Shown here: in pieces, positions 45,329-53,727 of the stretch | Numbering within the stretch: the first letter of the stretch is position 1 | How the letters are laid out: each line of letters opens with the position of its first letter | Source of the DNA: Pseudomonadota bacterium | Lineage (GTDB): Bacteria; Pseudomonadota; Gammaproteobacteria; Steroidobacterales; Steroidobacteraceae | DNA length: 64,000 nt | Reading direction: 5' to 3' | NCBI GenBank assembly: GCA_023457495.1 | Contig: JAEWLQ010000041.1 | Coordinates: 16,166-80,165, forward strand | Notes under the pieces: model-generated | Seen by the model: the letters and a program-made list of their open reading frames with translations, nothing else | The model's database searches: none | Told to the model about the DNA's origin: nothing | Position numbers and translations under genes: made by a program

Positions 45329-45456
45329 AATACCTCCAGAAGGGGCCTGAAACCGGGGGAGATCGCGATTCCCCCCGTCCGAAACCCCGTGCAATACTCG
45401 GCCACCGTTTAGAGCCTGTACGCCCCCGGGCGGGGCCGCCAGAATCCACGTAAACC

Positions 45457-47070
45457 ATGTACGCCCCGTTTTTCGGTCTCAACGAGAAACCCTTCTCGAT
45501 CACACCGGATCCGCGCTACCTGTTCCTGTCGGAACGGCATGCGGAGGCGCTCGCGCACCTGGTGTACGGCATCAACGAGGCGGGCGGCTTCATCCAGCTC
45601 ACGGGCGAGGTCGGCACCGGCAAGACGACCGTGGTGCGGTCGCTGCTGACGCAGGCGCCCAAACACGCCGAGATCGCGCTGATCCTGAATCCGCGCATGA
45701 CGCCGGCCGAATTCCTGCTGGCCATCTGCGAGGAGCTCGGCATCAGCGTGCCGGCGCGCTCCGAGGGCAGCCTCAAGGACCTCGTCGATCTGCTGAGCAA
45801 GCACCTGCTGGCGGCGCACGCCGACGGCAAGCGCATCGTGCTCGTGGTGGACGAGGCCCAGAATCTCGCTCCGGAAGTGCTCGAGCAGGTGCGGCTGCTC
45901 ACGAACCTCGAGACCGAAACGCAGAAGCTGCTGCAGATCATCCTCATCGGACAGCCCGAGCTGCGCGAGTTGTTAGGCCGCGTGGAGCTGCGCCAGCTCG
46001 CGCAACGCATCACCGGCCGATACCACCTCGACCCGCTATCGCGCGACGAGACCGTCGCGTACGTGCGCCACCGCCTGCGCGTCGCCGGCGCCACGCGCGA
46101 GATCTTCGGCGGCGGCGCGCTACGCGAGATCCACCGGCTGTCAGGCGGGGTGCCGCGTCTCATAAACGTCATCTGCGACCGGGCCCTGCTCGGCGCCTTC
46201 ACCGAAGACCGTCATGCGATTTCCGCGGGGATCGTGCGCCGCGCCGCGGGCGAGGTGTTCGACCGGACTATCCAGCCGTCATGGTTGCCCTGGGCCGCCG
46301 CATCCGCGGCCGGCGTGGTCGCGGTCGCGAGCGCCGTGTTGCTGCTGCCACGCTTCGCGAACACAGCGGACGCCCACGAGAAGGAGACGGTCGCGGCCGC
46401 GCCCGTGACGCCGCCACCCACACCGGAAAAGCCCGCCGCGGTCCCGCTCGACACGCTGCTCGCGCGCTACGGCGCCGAAACGGATCCCGACAACGCCTAC
46501 GGCAAGCTGTTCACGCTCTGGGGCCTGCGCTACGCCTCCGGTGGCACGGATCCCTGCAGCCAGGCGATGCAGCTCGGACTCGAATGTCTCGCGCAGCGCG
46601 GCTCGCTGGCGCAGCTGCGGCTGTTCAACCGCCCCGCCGTGCTCAACGTGATCGACTCCGGCGGACGCGCGCACCAGGTCGTGCTGGCCGGGCTCGACGA
46701 CGAACGCGCGAAGGTGACTCTCGGCGGCGCGCAGCACGAGGTGGGCATCGGCGACCTGTCCAGCAACTGGTTCGGCGATTACGTCCTGCTGTGGCGGCCG
46801 GCGCTCGGCGCATCGGATCCCTTGTCGGTCGGCGCGCGCAGCGCGCGCGTGAAATGGCTGCGCGACAGCCTGCGGCGCGTCAACGGCATGCCGCTCGAAG
46901 AAGCGGGCAGCGATCGCTTCGACGATTCGCTCGCGTCGATGGTCGAGGATTTCCAACGCAAGCACCGGCTCGTGGTCGACGGCATCGCGGGCGTGCAGAC
47001 CCAAATCGCGCTCGACGCGGCGCTCAACGACGCGGCCACGCCATTCCTGCGCAACGCGGCCGGGAGCTGA
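45457..47070 (+). CDS. gspA: Type II secretion ATPase GspA/ExeA
   Basis: GspA and GspB help place the secretin of the type II secretion system across peptidoglycan. The 537-residue protein starts MYAPFFGLNEKPFSITPDPR, diagnostic of ExeA. The AAA domain has Walker A GEVGTGKTT (50-58) and Walker B IVLVVDEAQN, a membrane helix follows near 275-290 (AAASAAGVVAVASAVLLL), and the periplasmic part ends in a peptidoglycan-binding type 1 domain (about 470-525; RKHRLVVDGIAGVQTQIALD). The gspB start is 1 bp downstream. Core secretion genes are not in this window. Confidence 0.93.
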   Translation: MYAPFFGLNEKPFSITPDPRYLFLSERHAEALAHLVYGINEAGGFIQLTGEVGTGKTTVVRSLLTQAPKHAEIALILNPRMTPAEFLLAICEELGISVPARSEGSLKDLVDLLSKHLLAAHADGKRIVLVVDEAQNLAPEVLEQVRLLTNLETETQKLLQIILIGQPELRELLGRVELRQLAQRITGRYHLDPLSRDETVAYVRHRLRVAGATREIFGGGALREIHRLSGGVPRLINVICDRALLGAFTEDRHAISAGIVRRAAGEVFDRTIQPSWLPWAAASAAGVVAVASAVLLLPRFANTADAHEKETVAAAPVTPPPTPEKPAAVPLDTLLARYGAETDPDNAYGKLFTLWGLRYASGGTDPCSQAMQLGLECLAQRGSLAQLRLFNRPAVLNVIDSGGRAHQVVLAGLDDERAKVTLGGAQHEVGIGDLSSNWFGDYVLLWRPALGASDPLSVGARSARVKWLRDSLRRVNGMPLEEAGSDRFDDSLASMVEDFQRKHRLVVDGIAGVQTQIALDAALNDAATPFLRNAAGS

Positions 47071-47071
47071 C

Positions 47072-47809
47072 ATGTCTTTCATCCTCGATGCCCTGAAGAA
47101 GTCCGAGACCGATCGCCAGCGCCAGGCCAGCCCGGCCTTGTTCGAGGTCAAGGTCGCGGCGCCGCGCCGCGTGTTTCCCGTCTGGGTAGTGGGACTCGCG
47201 CTCCTCTTGGGCGTGAACCTGGTCGCGTTGGGCTGGGTGCTGCTGCGCGACTCAGGCACACCCTCCGCTCCCGCAGCCGCCGCCGGGGTTGCCCAGGCGG
47301 CGCCAGCCGCGCAACCCGCCGCCGCGAGCGCGCCGCTCGGCATGGTCACCGTACCGGCCACCGTGACCATTCCGACCACGGTCAACATTCCCATCAACGC
47401 CGCGCCGAGCGTGACGATGGGCGCGGGAAGGAGTGACTACGACACGCGCTCGCGCCCCGTCGGGGAACCCTTGCTCGCGGACAATGAAATTCCGGTGCCG
47501 CCCGACTACAACGCGAACGACTATGCGCCGGCGATCACTCCCGCCGAGGCGGGCGCCGTCGCCGCGGCGCGCCGCGCGGGCGGCGTTCCTTCGCGCGACG
47601 AAGTGCTCGCGCAGGGAATGCAGCTGCCGGAACTGCGGCTCGACCTGCATGTGTACGCGGCGAACCCCGCGGAGAGGTTCGTATTCATCAACATGCGCAA
47701 GCTGCGCGAAGGCGAGACCCTTCCCGAAGGCGTGCGCGTGGAAACCATCACGCCGACGGGCGCCCAGCTCTACTATCGCGGCCGGCAGTTCACGATCGAC
47801 GGGAACTGA
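47072..47809 (+). CDS. gspB: Type II secretion accessory protein GspB
   Basis: The 245-residue protein opens with MSFILDALKKSETDRQRQ, the conserved GspB cytoplasmic motif, then one membrane helix (about 36-57, VVGLALLLGVNLVALGWVLL), a Pro/Ala-rich periplasmic linker and the C-terminal GspB domain (LPELRLDLHVYAANPAERFV, INMRKLREGE). It forms a complex with GspA for secretin assembly. It converges on the rhodanese gene with 15 bp between stops. Confidence 0.93.
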   Translation: MSFILDALKKSETDRQRQASPALFEVKVAAPRRVFPVWVVGLALLLGVNLVALGWVLLRDSGTPSAPAAAAGVAQAAPAAQPAAASAPLGMVTVPATVTIPTTVNIPINAAPSVTMGAGRSDYDTRSRPVGEPLLADNEIPVPPDYNANDYAPAITPAEAGAVAAARRAGGVPSRDEVLAQGMQLPELRLDLHVYAANPAERFVFINMRKLREGETLPEGVRVETITPTGAQLYYRGRQFTIDGN

Positions 47810-47824
47810 CGCGCGCCGCTCAGT

Positions 47825-48265
47825 TCACGGCGCGGCCGCCGGAGCGGGCGAGATTTCCACGGGAAGCTTCCCGGACTCCCACGCGGGGTAATCGCCCTGC
47901 AATTGGCTGAGCTTCGTGAACCCCGCGCCGCGCAGCGTTTCCGCGGCGAGCGCCGAACGCCGGCCGCTGCGGCAATACAGCACCACTTCCTTGTCGCGCG
48001 CGCCGGCCAGCTCCGCGAGCCGCGACGCGAGCTCATCATGGGAGATGTTGCGCGCACCGGGCACGTGGCCCGCCGCGAACTCGCTCGCCGTGCGCACGTC
48101 GAGCACGATGAGCGAGTCGTCCTTCCTTTCGAGCCGCTCCAGCAGCTGCGACTGCGTGATGAGCGGTGTCACGGCGGCCGCGGGCGGCGCGGCCGGTGGG
48201 ACCGGCTCCGCCGCGAGCGCGGGACCCGCGAGCAGCATGGCGATGATCAACGAACGTGTATTCAT
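47825..48265 (-). CDS. Exported rhodanese-like protein
   Basis: The 146-residue product has a signal peptide (MNTRSLIIAMLLAGPALA) and a single rhodanese domain (about 45-140) with LIVLDVRTASEFAAGHVPGA and the active-site loop VVLYCRSGRRSALA, whose Cys can carry sulfur. It is probably periplasmic. It follows the GNAT gene by 11 bp and may share its operon. Confidence 0.9.
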   Translation of the reverse strand: MNTRSLIIAMLLAGPALAAEPVPPAAPPAAAVTPLITQSQLLERLERKDDSLIVLDVRTASEFAAGHVPGARNISHDELASRLAELAGARDKEVVLYCRSGRRSALAAETLRGAGFTKLSQLQGDYPAWESGKLPVEISPAPAAAP

Positions 48266-48276
48266 GTTGCTCCTGA

Positions 48277-48768
48277 CTACTTTTCGGCCGCGAGCCGCGC
48301 GATTTCCACGGGCGTGAGGCGATGGATGATCCATTCGTTCATCTGCCGCGCGTCGAGAGACTCGTAGAAGCGCAGCGCGGGTTCGTTCCAGTCGAGCACG
48401 GCCCATTCCATCCGGCCGCAGTTGCGTTGCTCCGCGATGCGTGCGAGCGCGCGCAGCAATTCGCGGCCGATGCCGCGGGAACGGTGCGCGGGCCGCACGA
48501 ACAGGTCTTCGAGATACAGCCCCGGCCGGCCGACGAACGTCGAGAAGTTGAAGAAATACAGCGCGAATCCCGCGGGCTCGCCGTTCCACTCCGCGATCAG
48601 CACGCGGATCACGGGATTGGGCGATTCGAGCTCGCGCGCGAAATCCTCGGGCCGCGCATGCGCTTCGTGCGCGAGCTTTTCGTATTCGGCGAGCTCGCGC
48701 ACGAGGTCCGCGATGATCGCGGCGTCGGCCGGGGTTGCCGGCCGGATCGTCAGTTCCGTTGCGCTCAT
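48277..48768 (-). CDS. GNAT family N-acetyltransferase
   Basis: The 163-residue protein carries the acetyl-CoA loop RPAHRSRGIGRELLRALA and downstream RMEWAVLDWNEPALRFYESL, typical of the GNAT group related to diamine/aminoacyl acetyltransferases. The N-terminal TELTIRPATPADAAIIADLV is also conserved. The acceptor is not deducible. Its start overlaps the exported protein gene by 4 bp. Confidence 0.9.
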   Translation of the reverse strand: MSATELTIRPATPADAAIIADLVRELAEYEKLAHEAHARPEDFARELESPNPVIRVLIAEWNGEPAGFALYFFNFSTFVGRPGLYLEDLFVRPAHRSRGIGRELLRALARIAEQRNCGRMEWAVLDWNEPALRFYESLDARQMNEWIIHRLTPVEIARLAAEK

Positions 48769-49679
48769 TCGGCGATGTACCAGCGGTCCTTGTGGCGCTC
48801 GAGCACGAAGCGCTCATACGGCAGTCCCTGACCGGTCACGTCATAGGTGGCGCGCGTGTTGCCCAGGTCGTAGCGCGGCGAGAGTTCCTGCACGATGCGC
48901 AGCGTCGTGATCATCGTCTCGCGGGTGTTCTCGCTGTTGTTGCACGCGTTCACCAGCGTCTTGAGCGCGCTGCGCGAGGTCGCCTTCTGGAAGTTCGGGC
49001 TCATGAACTCGGTGTAGTACTCCTCGCAGTGTCCCGCGGCGATGCTGGCCTCGGCGCGCGCCAGCAGTTCACTGATTCCCGGCGCGAGAGGCGCCTTCTG
49101 GACGACGACGTTGGTGGCGGCGCCCTCCCCCGGGCCGCCGGTGGAGCGACCTTCGATGAGGTCGTCGATCTGCGCTTCGATCTCGCTCGGAATGACCGCG
49201 CGCCACTGCGCGCCGTATTGCATCAACGCGACCATCACGGTCACCTTGACGGACCCACGATCCTTGGGCTGGATCCCCTTGCCGATTAGATAGACCACCT
49301 TGCCGTCCGGAACGGCCGCCAGCCAGTCGTACTTCTCGAACACCCGGCCGCGCACGCGCAGGCGCTCCGAGAGCGCGCCGAAGAAGCGCACGGGTGTCAT
49401 GCCCTCGAGCTGGCTGAGCGAGCGGCCCGGGCCGAACAGGCGCGATCGATAGGTGGAATCGCTGCGCGACGCTTCGGCGCGCAGCAGTTCGAGCAGCCGC
49501 GTGCGCAGCTTCTCGATCTCGTCGGGGTGCATTTCCTGCGCGGCCGCCTGGAAATTGCCGCTCGCGACGGCCGCCAGGAACTGCTCGGCGCCGCGCTGCT
49601 GGGCGCCGGACGGTCCGGCGGCGGTCGCGACTCCGCAGGTTGCGATCAGCAGGGCGAAAAACGTGCCTCTCAGGGACAT
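48765..49679 (-). CDS. Exported protein of unknown function
   Basis: The start at MSLRGTFFALLIATCGVATA gives 304 residues with a signal peptide. Two similar helical domains seem present: AEQFLAAVASGNFQAAAQEM (about 25-160) and LLARAEASIAAGHCEEYYTE (about 200-290). The second resembles small tetratricopeptide- or NTF2-like folds, but I cannot name a family. The gene overlaps the GNAT gene by 4 bp, so exported protein, GNAT and rhodanese probably form one leftward unit. Confidence 0.7.
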   Translation of the reverse strand: MSLRGTFFALLIATCGVATAAGPSGAQQRGAEQFLAAVASGNFQAAAQEMHPDEIEKLRTRLLELLRAEASRSDSTYRSRLFGPGRSLSQLEGMTPVRFFGALSERLRVRGRVFEKYDWLAAVPDGKVVYLIGKGIQPKDRGSVKVTVMVALMQYGAQWRAVIPSEIEAQIDDLIEGRSTGGPGEGAATNVVVQKAPLAPGISELLARAEASIAAGHCEEYYTEFMSPNFQKATSRSALKTLVNACNNSENTRETMITTLRIVQELSPRYDLGNTRATYDVTGQGLPYERFVLERHKDRWYIAE

Positions 49680-49940
49680 TTGACACTCCATTCGTATCCG
49701 GGCGGCGGCGATCATACCCGCCGATTGCCGCATTGCTTCAACTGTGAAAGTCGTCTCATTACAGGACCAAGGCGGCGTTACCCAGTTCACGGATTGTTCG
49801 AGCGGCCGGGGCGCCGCGCGGCGTATCCTCAGTAAACTTACATATCTTGTTAAAGTGCTTCAGTTGCCTTTGTTTCCGCTGTTTTTGGTCGTCTTGATCA
49901 GCGTCTTGTTTGCCTTCTTCAGGGCCGTGCCACCACCACC
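49680..49940. promoter_or_regulatory. Divergent, partly AT-rich regulatory region upstream of the signalling operon
   Basis: This 261-bp gap separates the leftward exported-protein gene from the rightward TonB-type operon. Bases 49830-49920 are strikingly T-rich on the plus strand, with TTACATATCTTGTTAAAG near 49843, suggesting a promoter, though I cannot assign firm -35/-10 boxes. A hydrophobic frame runs through it (LFPLFLVVLISVLF) but uses A/T-ending codons unlike the neighbours and has no start signal. Confidence 0.35.
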
Positions 49941-52079
49941 ATGCTGCCGCAGTCGGACTTCGAATCGTCCCCGCCTGCCGCCCTCCAGGCGGCCGTGGCG
50001 ATTGCCGCGATCACGCAGGACCGCGCCCTCGTGGGCCTCCTGCGCAGCACGATCGATCCCACTCACGACCTGATCCTCGTCAACACCGAAGAGGAATTAC
50101 GCCCGCACCTGAACCGTCGGCGCGTGTCCGCCTGCCTGCTGGACAGCATGTTCATCGAAGGCGATCTCGCCTCCCTCGCGGAACGTCTGCGCGAGACCTG
50201 GCCCGACCTCGTCCTCGTGGTGGTGGGCACCGCCGAGGAGCAGTCCCGCGTCGCCAGCCAGATCACCTCCGGCGTGGTCTATCGCTTCCTGCACCGTCCC
50301 GTTTCCGCGCCACGCGTCCGCCTGTTCGTCGAGGCGGCATTGCGTCGTCACGAGGTCGAGAATGTCGAACGCACGCTCGAATTCGTGCGCCCCGACTTTT
50401 CGGCGATGGAAGAAGCGAAGCCCCGGGAGCCGCGCGGCGACCGCAAACCGCTGCTGGGCATCCTGGCGGCCGTGGTCGCGATCGCCGGCGCCGGCGGCTG
50501 GTTCGCGCTGTCGTCGGGGCCGGATGAACCGGCAGCCGCGGAAGTAGTTAGCGAGCCGCGCGAAGCGGCGGTTGCGGCGTCCACGCCGTCCCCCTCGCCG
50601 GTTGCCAGCCGGGAAGAACCGACCCGCCCAGCCGCGGCCTCGAAGGTGGAACCGCCCGCCCCCGCCACTACACCTGCGGAAGGCCCGACGCCGGCGCCCG
50701 ACGCCGTCACCGAACGCGCGCCGGATGCGGTGCCGGCCGCCGTGATCCGACTCCCCGCGGAAACCGCGGCGCAGATTTCCTCCGCGGCCCCCGCCATGAG
50801 CCGCGAGCAACGCCTGCGAGATCTGCTCGCGCAGGCGGAGTCCGCCCTGCAGCGCGGCGAGCTGGCCGCGCCTCCCGGCAGCAATGCCGTCGAGCTGTTC
50901 CGCGGAGCACTCGATCTGGATCCGGGCAACACGCTCGCCAGGGCCGGGCTGGTGCGAGTCGCGGACCGGCTGATGTCCGCCGCCGAACGCGCGTTGACCG
51001 CCGGCAATCACGAAGACGCACGGCGCATGGTCGACGTCGCGGAATCGCTGACGCCCGCCACGGCACGCGCCGCGTTCCTCGAAATGCAGATCGAGATGGA
51101 GAAGGAACGCGCGGCGCTCACCCGCGTGAGCGATGCCGGCGTCAGCGACAGACAGGAAAAAGGCGCGACGTACTTCAGGCTCGCGAACACGCGCCTGCGC
51201 AGCGGAGCGCTCATCGAACCGGCCGAGGACAACGCGCGCTTCTATCTCGAGGCCGCGCGCCAGGTCCTGCCCGACGATCCGGCCGTCGCCGAGATCGAAC
51301 GCGCGCTGCGCAAGGGGTTGCTCGATCGCGCCAGCGCGGCCGCCACCGCTGGCGACGCCGCCGAGACCGAGCGCTGGCTGGCGAATGCCGACGGCGCCGG
51401 CGCGCCGCGCAACGAGATGGCCGGGATACGCCGCTCGCTCCAGGACACGCTGATAAACGGGCGCGCGCGCAAGGTCGAAACACTGGTCCAGTCCTTCACG
51501 ACCGCGCTCTCGGCCAACTCGCTGGTGCAGCCCGCCGGGCGCAGCGCCAAGGCCTATCTACATTCGTTGGTCGAGACCGACTCGGCCAACCCGGTGGTTG
51601 GAACGGCCCGCGCCAGCCTCGGCGCCGCGCTGTTCAAGGAGATGCGCGGCGCGATCGCACGCAACGACCTCGCCGCCGCCGGCACGTGGCTGCAGGAAGC
51701 GCAGTCGATCGGCATCACGGGCGCCGACGTCGAGGCCGCGACACGCGAGCTCAAAACCGCGCAAGTGGCGGCCGAACAGCGGGCGGCGGAGCAACGCACG
51801 GCGGTGGTCGGGGCGAACTCGCTGCAACGCATCGAATACGTCGCTCCAAAAGCGCCCGCCACGATTTTCAATCGCAACCTGTCCGGCTGGGTCGAAGTAG
51901 AGTTCACCGTCCGCACGGACGGTTCGACCGGTGACATCGTCGTCACCAATTCCAACCCGCGCAGGACGTTCGACGCCTCCGCCACCGAGGCGATTTCGCA
52001 GTGGCGGTACAAGCCGGTGATGCGCGACGGCAAGGCCGTCGAACAGCGCGTCGCGGTGCGCATCCGCTTCTCGGAATAG
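49941..52079 (+). CDS. Receiver-like/TonB fusion membrane protein
   Basis: The 712-residue protein has a receiver-like domain (about 17-135) with acidic TQD, a phospho-acceptor-like Asp in ACLLDSMF, VVVGTAEEQ and HRP in place of the usual KP. One membrane helix follows (about 169-189, GILAAVVAIAGAGGWFAL), then a Pro/Ala-rich stretch (190-290), a helical repeat-like region (about 290-630) and a C-terminal TonB domain (about 640-712; GWVEVEFTVRTDGSTGDIVV, ISQWRYKPV). TonB domains transmit inner-membrane energy to outer-membrane receptors. A cytoplasmic receiver on a TonB is unusual. It leads a three-gene operon; the start lacks a good ribosome site. Confidence 0.85.
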   Translation: MLPQSDFESSPPAALQAAVAIAAITQDRALVGLLRSTIDPTHDLILVNTEEELRPHLNRRRVSACLLDSMFIEGDLASLAERLRETWPDLVLVVVGTAEEQSRVASQITSGVVYRFLHRPVSAPRVRLFVEAALRRHEVENVERTLEFVRPDFSAMEEAKPREPRGDRKPLLGILAAVVAIAGAGGWFALSSGPDEPAAAEVVSEPREAAVAASTPSPSPVASREEPTRPAAASKVEPPAPATTPAEGPTPAPDAVTERAPDAVPAAVIRLPAETAAQISSAAPAMSREQRLRDLLAQAESALQRGELAAPPGSNAVELFRGALDLDPGNTLARAGLVRVADRLMSAAERALTAGNHEDARRMVDVAESLTPATARAAFLEMQIEMEKERAALTRVSDAGVSDRQEKGATYFRLANTRLRSGALIEPAEDNARFYLEAARQVLPDDPAVAEIERALRKGLLDRASAAATAGDAAETERWLANADGAGAPRNEMAGIRRSLQDTLINGRARKVETLVQSFTTALSANSLVQPAGRSAKAYLHSLVETDSANPVVGTARASLGAALFKEMRGAIARNDLAAAGTWLQEAQSIGITGADVEAATRELKTAQVAAEQRAAEQRTAVVGANSLQRIEYVAPKAPATIFNRNLSGWVEVEFTVRTDGSTGDIVVTNSNPRRTFDASATEAISQWRYKPVMRDGKAVEQRVAVRIRFSE

Positions 52080-52086
52080 GGCCCGG

Positions 52087-53721
52087 ATGGACGAGCGGCG
52101 CACACAACGGTTCCTGATCGTCGAGAACGACGACAAGTACGCGCGCTGGCTGCAACACGCCGTCGGCACCGGCTGGCCCGCGGATTCGATCGTCCTCATG
52201 GATTGGGCCTCCTTCGGGCGGGTCCGCACGGCCATGACCGTGCGCGACTACGACATCGTGATGCTCGCGCTCGCCTTCGACGAGGGCATCGAGGAGCCAA
52301 CCACCGACGGATTAGACTGGATCCGCAAGCTGCGCAGCCAGCCGGGTTTCCCGGAGATGATCATCCTGGCGGAAGGCGGCAGCGAGCTCGCCGCGGTGCG
52401 CACGCTGCGGCTCGGGGCCGCCGACTATCTACCCAAGCGCCTGCTGACGCCCGCGCGGCTGCAGCGCTCGATCAAGCTCACGCTGCGCGGCATCGAGAAG
52501 GAAGCGTTGCGGCGCGCCGAGCGCGCGGCGCAGGCGGGGCGGACCGCCGAGAAACCCGCCGCGACCACGCCGGCCACAGCGCCGGCGCCCGCCGAGACCC
52601 AGGCCACCGCGACCCAGGCCAATGCGACCCAGGCCACCGCGACACAGACCGGCGCAACGCTCGCGCGTGCCGCCTCGCTCGCCACCGAAAGCCCGCACGT
52701 CTCGACCGCGACCGGCGCGAGCCTGGCCTACGCGGCCAAGGCCGCCGTCGCGCCGGTGCCCGTCGTAGCCGCTCCTGCGCCGCCGATTCCGGCACCGCCG
52801 GATCCGGCCGCCGTCTCCACGCCCGCCGGCGTGAAGGAAATCCGGCCCATCGCGCCGGCTACCCACCAGATTCCCGGCTACACGATCCTGCAGAAGATAG
52901 GCGAGTCCGAGGCGGCGGCGGTCTACCTGGCCATTTCCGAGGATCTCGGCCACAACGTCGCGCTGAAGGTGAGCAAGCGCCGCCACTCCGGCGAGGCCAG
53001 CGACACCGGCCAACGCACGATCATGTTCCAGCGCGAGTTCGAGGCCATCGCCGCGCTCGATCACCCGTCCATCATCGATCTCTTCGACTACGGCATCCAC
53101 GAAGGGGTCGAGTACCTCGCGATGGAATATTTCCCCTGCGGCGACCTCAAGGCGCGACTGCAGAATCCGCTGACGGCCGACGAAGCCATCGACTTCCTGC
53201 GCGAGATTGCCCGCTCGCTCAAGGTCGTGCACGAGGCGGGCATCATCCACCGCGATCTCAAGCCGCCAAACGTCATGCTGCGTGACGACGGCAACGTGGT
53301 GCTCATCGACTTCGGCCTCGCGCGCAGCCTGCTGAGCGGCGATGGCAGCACGCGCACTGGCGTGTTGCGCGGCTCGCCTTACTACATGAGCCCGGAGCAG
53401 GCGCAGGGCGAAGTGCTCGATGCGCGCACCGACCTCTACAGCCTCGGCGTCATCCTTTATGAGATGCTCGCCGGCAAGAAACCCTACCTCGGCGCCTCGG
53501 CCATCGACGTGCTGCAGCAGCACGTGATGGCGCCGGTGCCGGAACTGCCGGTGCATCACCTCGCCTATCAACCCCTGCTCGAACGCCTGATGTCCAAGTC
53601 ACGCGAGAATCGCATCGCGTCCTGTGACGAGCTGCTGAACGCGATCGAGCAGATGCGACTCAGCCAGGAGAGCGCGCTCGTCGATCCGGCGGCGCTGGTG
53701 TCGGCCAGCGGCGGTAGCTGA
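52087..53721 (+). CDS. Receiver-like domain fused to Ser/Thr protein kinase
   Basis: The 544-residue protein has a receiver-like domain (about 7-140; RFLIVENDDKYARWL, GAADYLPKRLLTP). The usual phospho-acceptor Asp is replaced: DYDIVMLALAF has Ala where Asp is expected, so it is a pseudo-receiver. A low-complexity linker (about 145-260) contains four ATQA(T/N) repeats. The kinase domain (about 265-525) has Lys294 in NVALKVSK, HRDLKPPNVML (Asp390), DFGLARS (Asp408) and SPYYMSPEQA, so it should be active. It starts 7 bp after the TonB-type gene and may act on that protein or the next. Confidence 0.88.
   Translation: MDERRTQRFLIVENDDKYARWLQHAVGTGWPADSIVLMDWASFGRVRTAMTVRDYDIVMLALAFDEGIEEPTTDGLDWIRKLRSQPGFPEMIILAEGGSELAAVRTLRLGAADYLPKRLLTPARLQRSIKLTLRGIEKEALRRAERAAQAGRTAEKPAATTPATAPAPAETQATATQANATQATATQTGATLARAASLATESPHVSTATGASLAYAAKAAVAPVPVVAAPAPPIPAPPDPAAVSTPAGVKEIRPIAPATHQIPGYTILQKIGESEAAAVYLAISEDLGHNVALKVSKRRHSGEASDTGQRTIMFQREFEAIAALDHPSIIDLFDYGIHEGVEYLAMEYFPCGDLKARLQNPLTADEAIDFLREIARSLKVVHEAGIIHRDLKPPNVMLRDDGNVVLIDFGLARSLLSGDGSTRTGVLRGSPYYMSPEQAQGEVLDARTDLYSLGVILYEMLAGKKPYLGASAIDVLQQHVMAPVPELPVHHLAYQPLLERLMSKSRENRIASCDELLNAIEQMRLSQESALVDPAALVSASGGS
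52594..52653. repeat. 15-bp tandem repeat in the kinase linker
   Basis: Four in-frame 15-bp units (consensus GCGACCCAGGCCACC, with variants) encode ETQAT-ATQAN-ATQAT-ATQTG. Unit length is a multiple of three, so copy number could vary without breaking the gene. Confidence 0.85.
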
Positions 53722-53727
53722 GCGGCC

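Noticed and set aside
49744..50073. Hydrophobic frame before the receiver-TonB gene
   Set aside because: The A/T-ending codons do not match the neighbours, there is no ribosome site, and the frame overlaps the next gene in another phase; it looks like an AT-rich promoter region.
52594..52653. 15-bp repeats as a possible CRISPR-like array
   Set aside because: The units are contiguous, in frame and encode a protein linker; there are no spacers.
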